64,000 bases of DNA, from contig NZ_MRSV01000001.1 in NCBI RefSeq assembly GCF_001909285.1, positions 701,331-765,330 on the forward strand. The letters run 5' to 3'. The stretch is from Exiguobacterium profundum. GTDB taxonomy: Bacteria; Bacillota; Bacilli; Exiguobacteriales; Exiguobacteriaceae. The notes under the pieces are model-generated. The model ran no database searches and was not told the DNA's origin. It saw only the letters and a program-made list of their open reading frames with translations. A program made the position numbers and the translations under genes. How positions within the stretch are numbered: the stretch's first letter is position 1; the number at the start of each line of letters is the position of its first letter. This document shows positions 61,775 to 64,000 of the stretch, in pieces.

Positions 61775-63127
61775 ATGGCAGGGTTTGCGCTTCGTGATTT
61801 ATACATGAAATCACCGATTCGATTACAACAATGGATGACGACATTGTATGGAATGAAACTATGGCAAGAACGGTATGGACGCACATATGAGCGTGAGTTA
61901 GTCATTTTAGCCAATCGTCCCAAAGATGGGGCAGTCGTTGCAGCCGATCAATTGAAGCGACTCAATGCGTTTCTCGAATTTTGTGCGACGAACAATGCAT
62001 ATTATCAAAAACTGTTTGAAGAAAACGAGATTGTTCTTCCCCTCCAATCGATGGAAGAGTTGAAGCGCATCCCGATCCTCGAAAAAGAAACAGTTCGAAA
62101 AAATCCGGACATCCATTCTAACATCAAAACAGACATTCTTGGTCGAACCGGTGGAACGACAGGGACGTCCTTGCAAGTCCATTTCACGAAAGAAGACTAT
62201 CAAAGACGTATGGCCCACGTTGACTTTTTCAAAGCGCATCACGGGTTTACCAGAGGAATGAAACGAGCGAGTTTCACAGGACGGAAAATTTGTAATCCGA
62301 ATCAAGAAAAACCTGTATTTTGGCGCTACAATCGACCGCTCAATCAGATGCTGTTCTCGCTCTATCATGTCAATCCTCAGACTATCCCTCATTACATCGA
62401 CGCATTAAATCGATTCAAACCAATTGTATTAGACAGTGCACCGTCTGCCATGATTGAAATCGCAAAATACATCAAAGAGAATCAGATCCCACTTGAATTT
62501 CAATTAATGGCTATTTTTCCGACAGCCGAAACGATTACGCCTCAAGGAAGAGCCATCTTAGAAGAGGCGTTTAATGCCCCGGTCTTTGATCAGTACGCGT
62601 CTTCTGAGGGGGCACCGATTTTAACGGAATGTACCCATGGGAATATGCATCTCCACCACGAAACAGGCGTGATCGAGTCGTATGGGGATCACGAAGAAAT
62701 TTTAGTGACGAGTTTTACGACCCATGGGACACCGCTCGTCCGTTACCGGATTGGCGATCGGATGAAAATTGGAGAGGGGACATGTGCTTGTGGACAGGGA
62801 GGAACGTTCGTCACTTCCATTGAGGGACGCGAAAGCAATTATGTACTCACCCCAAACAAAAAAAAAATCTATGAAGGGGATTTGACGACCGTTGTCCGAG
62901 TGTTACCCAACTCGGTCATCCAAACGCAATATCGGCAACATGATTTGTATCATATCGAACTAAAATACGTCCCGGATCTTGAACGCTTCAAGCCAGAACA
63001 TGAAGAGATTATGAGGAGCGAGCTTGAACTACTGTTCGGTAAAGAGGTCGTGATTACGTTGACCCCCGTGCAATCAATTCCTCGGGGACCGAATGGAAAA
63101 GTCATTGTGATTGATAAAACCGCATAA
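61775..63127 (+). CDS. CapK-like/phenylacetate-CoA ligase family protein, copy 2
   Basis: A 450-residue paralogue of the preceding gene: the same [16 protein letters not shown] motif, [29 protein letters not shown] and a conserved N-terminus ([11 protein letters not shown] compared with HSPIRLQNWL), with about 60% identity by eye. Seventeen bases separate them; ATG behind AGAGGAG. The tandem pair suggests duplication with possible division of substrates, or a heteromeric enzyme. Confidence 0.8.
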   Translation: MAGFALRDLYMKSPIRLQQWMTTLYGMKLWQERYGRTYERELVILANRPKDGAVVAADQLKRLNAFLEFCATNNAYYQKLFEENEIVLPLQSMEELKRIPILEKETVRKNPDIHSNIKTDILGRTGGTTGTSLQVHFTKEDYQRRMAHVDFFKAHHGFTRGMKRASFTGRKICNPNQEKPVFWRYNRPLNQMLFSLYHVNPQTIPHYIDALNRFKPIVLDSAPSAMIEIAKYIKENQIPLEFQLMAIFPTAETITPQGRAILEEAFNAPVFDQYASSEGAPILTECTHGNMHLHHETGVIESYGDHEEILVTSFTTHGTPLVRYRIGDRMKIGEGTCACGQGGTFVTSIEGRESNYVLTPNKKKIYEGDLTTVVRVLPNSVIQTQYRQHDLYHIELKYVPDLERFKPEHEEIMRSELELLFGKEVVITLTPVQSIPRGPNGKVIVIDKTA

Positions 63128-63153
63128 TTCCGAATCTCAGGAGGCAGATGGAC

Positions 63154-64000
63154 ATGGATAAACTCATCTCAGAATCACGTACAACACAAAAAACCATTGC
63201 CAATCGTCACGTAGCTGTAGTCGGATTAGGATATGTCGGACTCCCTGTCGCTGTTGCGCTAGGTGGCGTAGGAGACGTCATCGGAGTAGACATCAATGAA
63301 ACGCGTATCAATGAGCTTACCCTTCATCTCGACAGCACGCGAGAAGTTGAATCAGTAGACCTTGAGCAAGCAGCGGTCTTATATACGACGGATGTCGCCA
63401 AACTTGAAGAGGCGGATTTCATTATCGTGGCTGTGCCGACACCCATCAATGATCAAAATCAACCAGATCTAGGACCGATTTGTAGCGCGACTCGTGCTGT
63501 TGGAGCGCATTTGCGACCGGGCACGATTGTCGTATACGAATCTACGGTCTATCCGGGACTGACAGAGGAAGAGTGTATCCCATTACTTGAAAAAACATCG
63601 GGTCTCCGGGCCGGGATTGATTTTAAAGTCGGCTACTCTCCAGAACGAATCAATCCGGGCGACCGTGAGCATACATTCCGCACAATCAAAAAAGTCGTAG
63701 CTGCCGAGGATGAAGAAACACTCGATGTGGTAGCGGCTGTTTATGAGACGGTAGTCGATGCCGGGGTTCATCGCGCTTCCTCGATTAAAGTGGCTGAGGC
63801 GGCCAAAGTGATCGAGAATACACAGCGAGATTTGAACATCGCGTTGATGAATGAATTGGCCATCATCTTCGATCGCATGAACATCGATACGCTCGAGGTG
63901 TTAGAGGCTGCCGGGACGAAATGGAACTTCCTAAACTTCCGGCCAGGTCTAGTCGGTGGACATTGTATCGGCGTCGACCCATTCTATTTGACGATGAAGT
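63154..64000 (+). CDS. Nucleotide-sugar dehydrogenase (UDP-GlcNAc/UDP-hexuronate type), truncated by window end
   Basis: 282 codons are visible. [16 protein letters not shown] (about 22-37) is the NAD-binding loop, [10 protein letters not shown] and SPERINPGD are family motifs, and [12 protein letters not shown] near the right edge contains the catalytic Cys. The [12 protein letters not shown] form is that of the WbpA/WbpO/VipA group that oxidises UDP-GlcNAc or UDP-GalNAc, though UDP-glucose cannot be excluded. ATG 63154 is nine bases from AGGAGG; an ATG at 63148 is too close to it. Runs off the window at 64000. Confidence 0.9.
   Translation, partial: MDKLISESRTTQKTIANRHVAVVGLGYVGLPVAVALGGVGDVIGVDINETRINELTLHLDSTREVESVDLEQAAVLYTTDVAKLEEADFIIVAVPTPINDQNQPDLGPICSATRAVGAHLRPGTIVVYESTVYPGLTEEECIPLLEKTSGLRAGIDFKVGYSPERINPGDREHTFRTIKKVVAAEDEETLDVVAAVYETVVDAGVHRASSIKVAEAAKVIENTQRDLNIALMNELAIIFDRMNIDTLEVLEAAGTKWNFLNFRPGLVGGHCIGVDPFYLTMK

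Overview
The window reads as chromosomal DNA of a low-to-mid GC Gram-positive bacterium of the Bacillales, most consistent with Exiguobacterium (inference, not a database match). Supporting signs are strong AGGAGG-type ribosome binding sites, SAM-I riboswitches on methionine-salvage genes, the Bacillus-type LipM/LipL lipoate relay, B. subtilis-like genes (YwhB-, YwhD- and YwfO-type proteins, speE-speB, nagZ, des), a liquefying alpha-amylase and a fused GshF. I see no tRNA, rRNA, insertion sequence, prophage or CRISPR array. Genes are dense and usually separated by hairpin terminators.

Layout. 1-371: end of a TerC-type membrane protein. 408-9565: complete methionine-salvage locus, with mtnW-mtnX-mtnB-mtnD on the minus strand and mtnK-mtnA plus an RbsABC-like importer on the plus strand; each arm has its own SAM-I riboswitch. 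9580-14435: small enzymes and regulators (GNAT, two VOC proteins, HxlR, oxidoreductase, aldolase-like PLP enzyme, ArsR with an AHSA1-domain protein). 14498-18904: GshF, a MATE exporter, an XRE regulator with its membrane partner. 19024-22305: ring-cleaving dioxygenase, NsrR/Hmp nitric-oxide defence, and a membrane-anchored gene broken by a stop. 22375-27099: four coupled minus-strand genes (unknown, YgiB-like lipoprotein, ATP-grasp ligase, DUF350), a divergent potassium channel and a tandem-HD protein. 27229-31017: PadR-DUF2812 pair, amylase, lipid desaturase. 31053-36812: lipM, lipA, nagZ, degV-like, lipL. 36920-45954: HD hydrolase, phosphate transporter gene with an in-frame TGA, tautomerase, zinc peptidase and a MurNAc-recycling block (RpiR/MurR, GNAT, murQ, murP, mupG). 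46010-56273: YwhD, dicarboxylate/glutamate symporter, VTT protein, cardiolipin synthase, CLC channel, EAL protein, speE-speB, DUF2294, and an SbtA-like transporter behind a structured leader. 56330-64000: a repeat protein and the start of a polysaccharide cluster (EpsC/CapD-like enzyme, UDP-GlcA 4-epimerase-like enzyme, two CapK-like paralogues, nucleotide-sugar dehydrogenase running off the end).

How genes work together. The mtn locus returns methylthioribose to methionine and may import it. NagZ outside the cell and MurP-MupG-MurQ inside recycle peptidoglycan sugars. LipM, LipA and LipL make protein-bound lipoate. The most system-like unknown is the block at 22375-25960: a peptide-ligase-type ATP-grasp enzyme made together with a lipoprotein bearing a Gly/Ser-rich tail, a DUF350 membrane protein and a ligand-gated-type K+ channel. 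The leader RNA at 55130-55297, with a strong promoter, several hairpins and a terminator that an upstream loop could disrupt, is the best candidate for a new cis-regulatory RNA. Two genes carry single in-frame stops (22195-22197 and 38586-38588). Starts were chosen from Shine-Dalgarno spacing and junction overlaps; functions come from motif recognition by eye, without searches.
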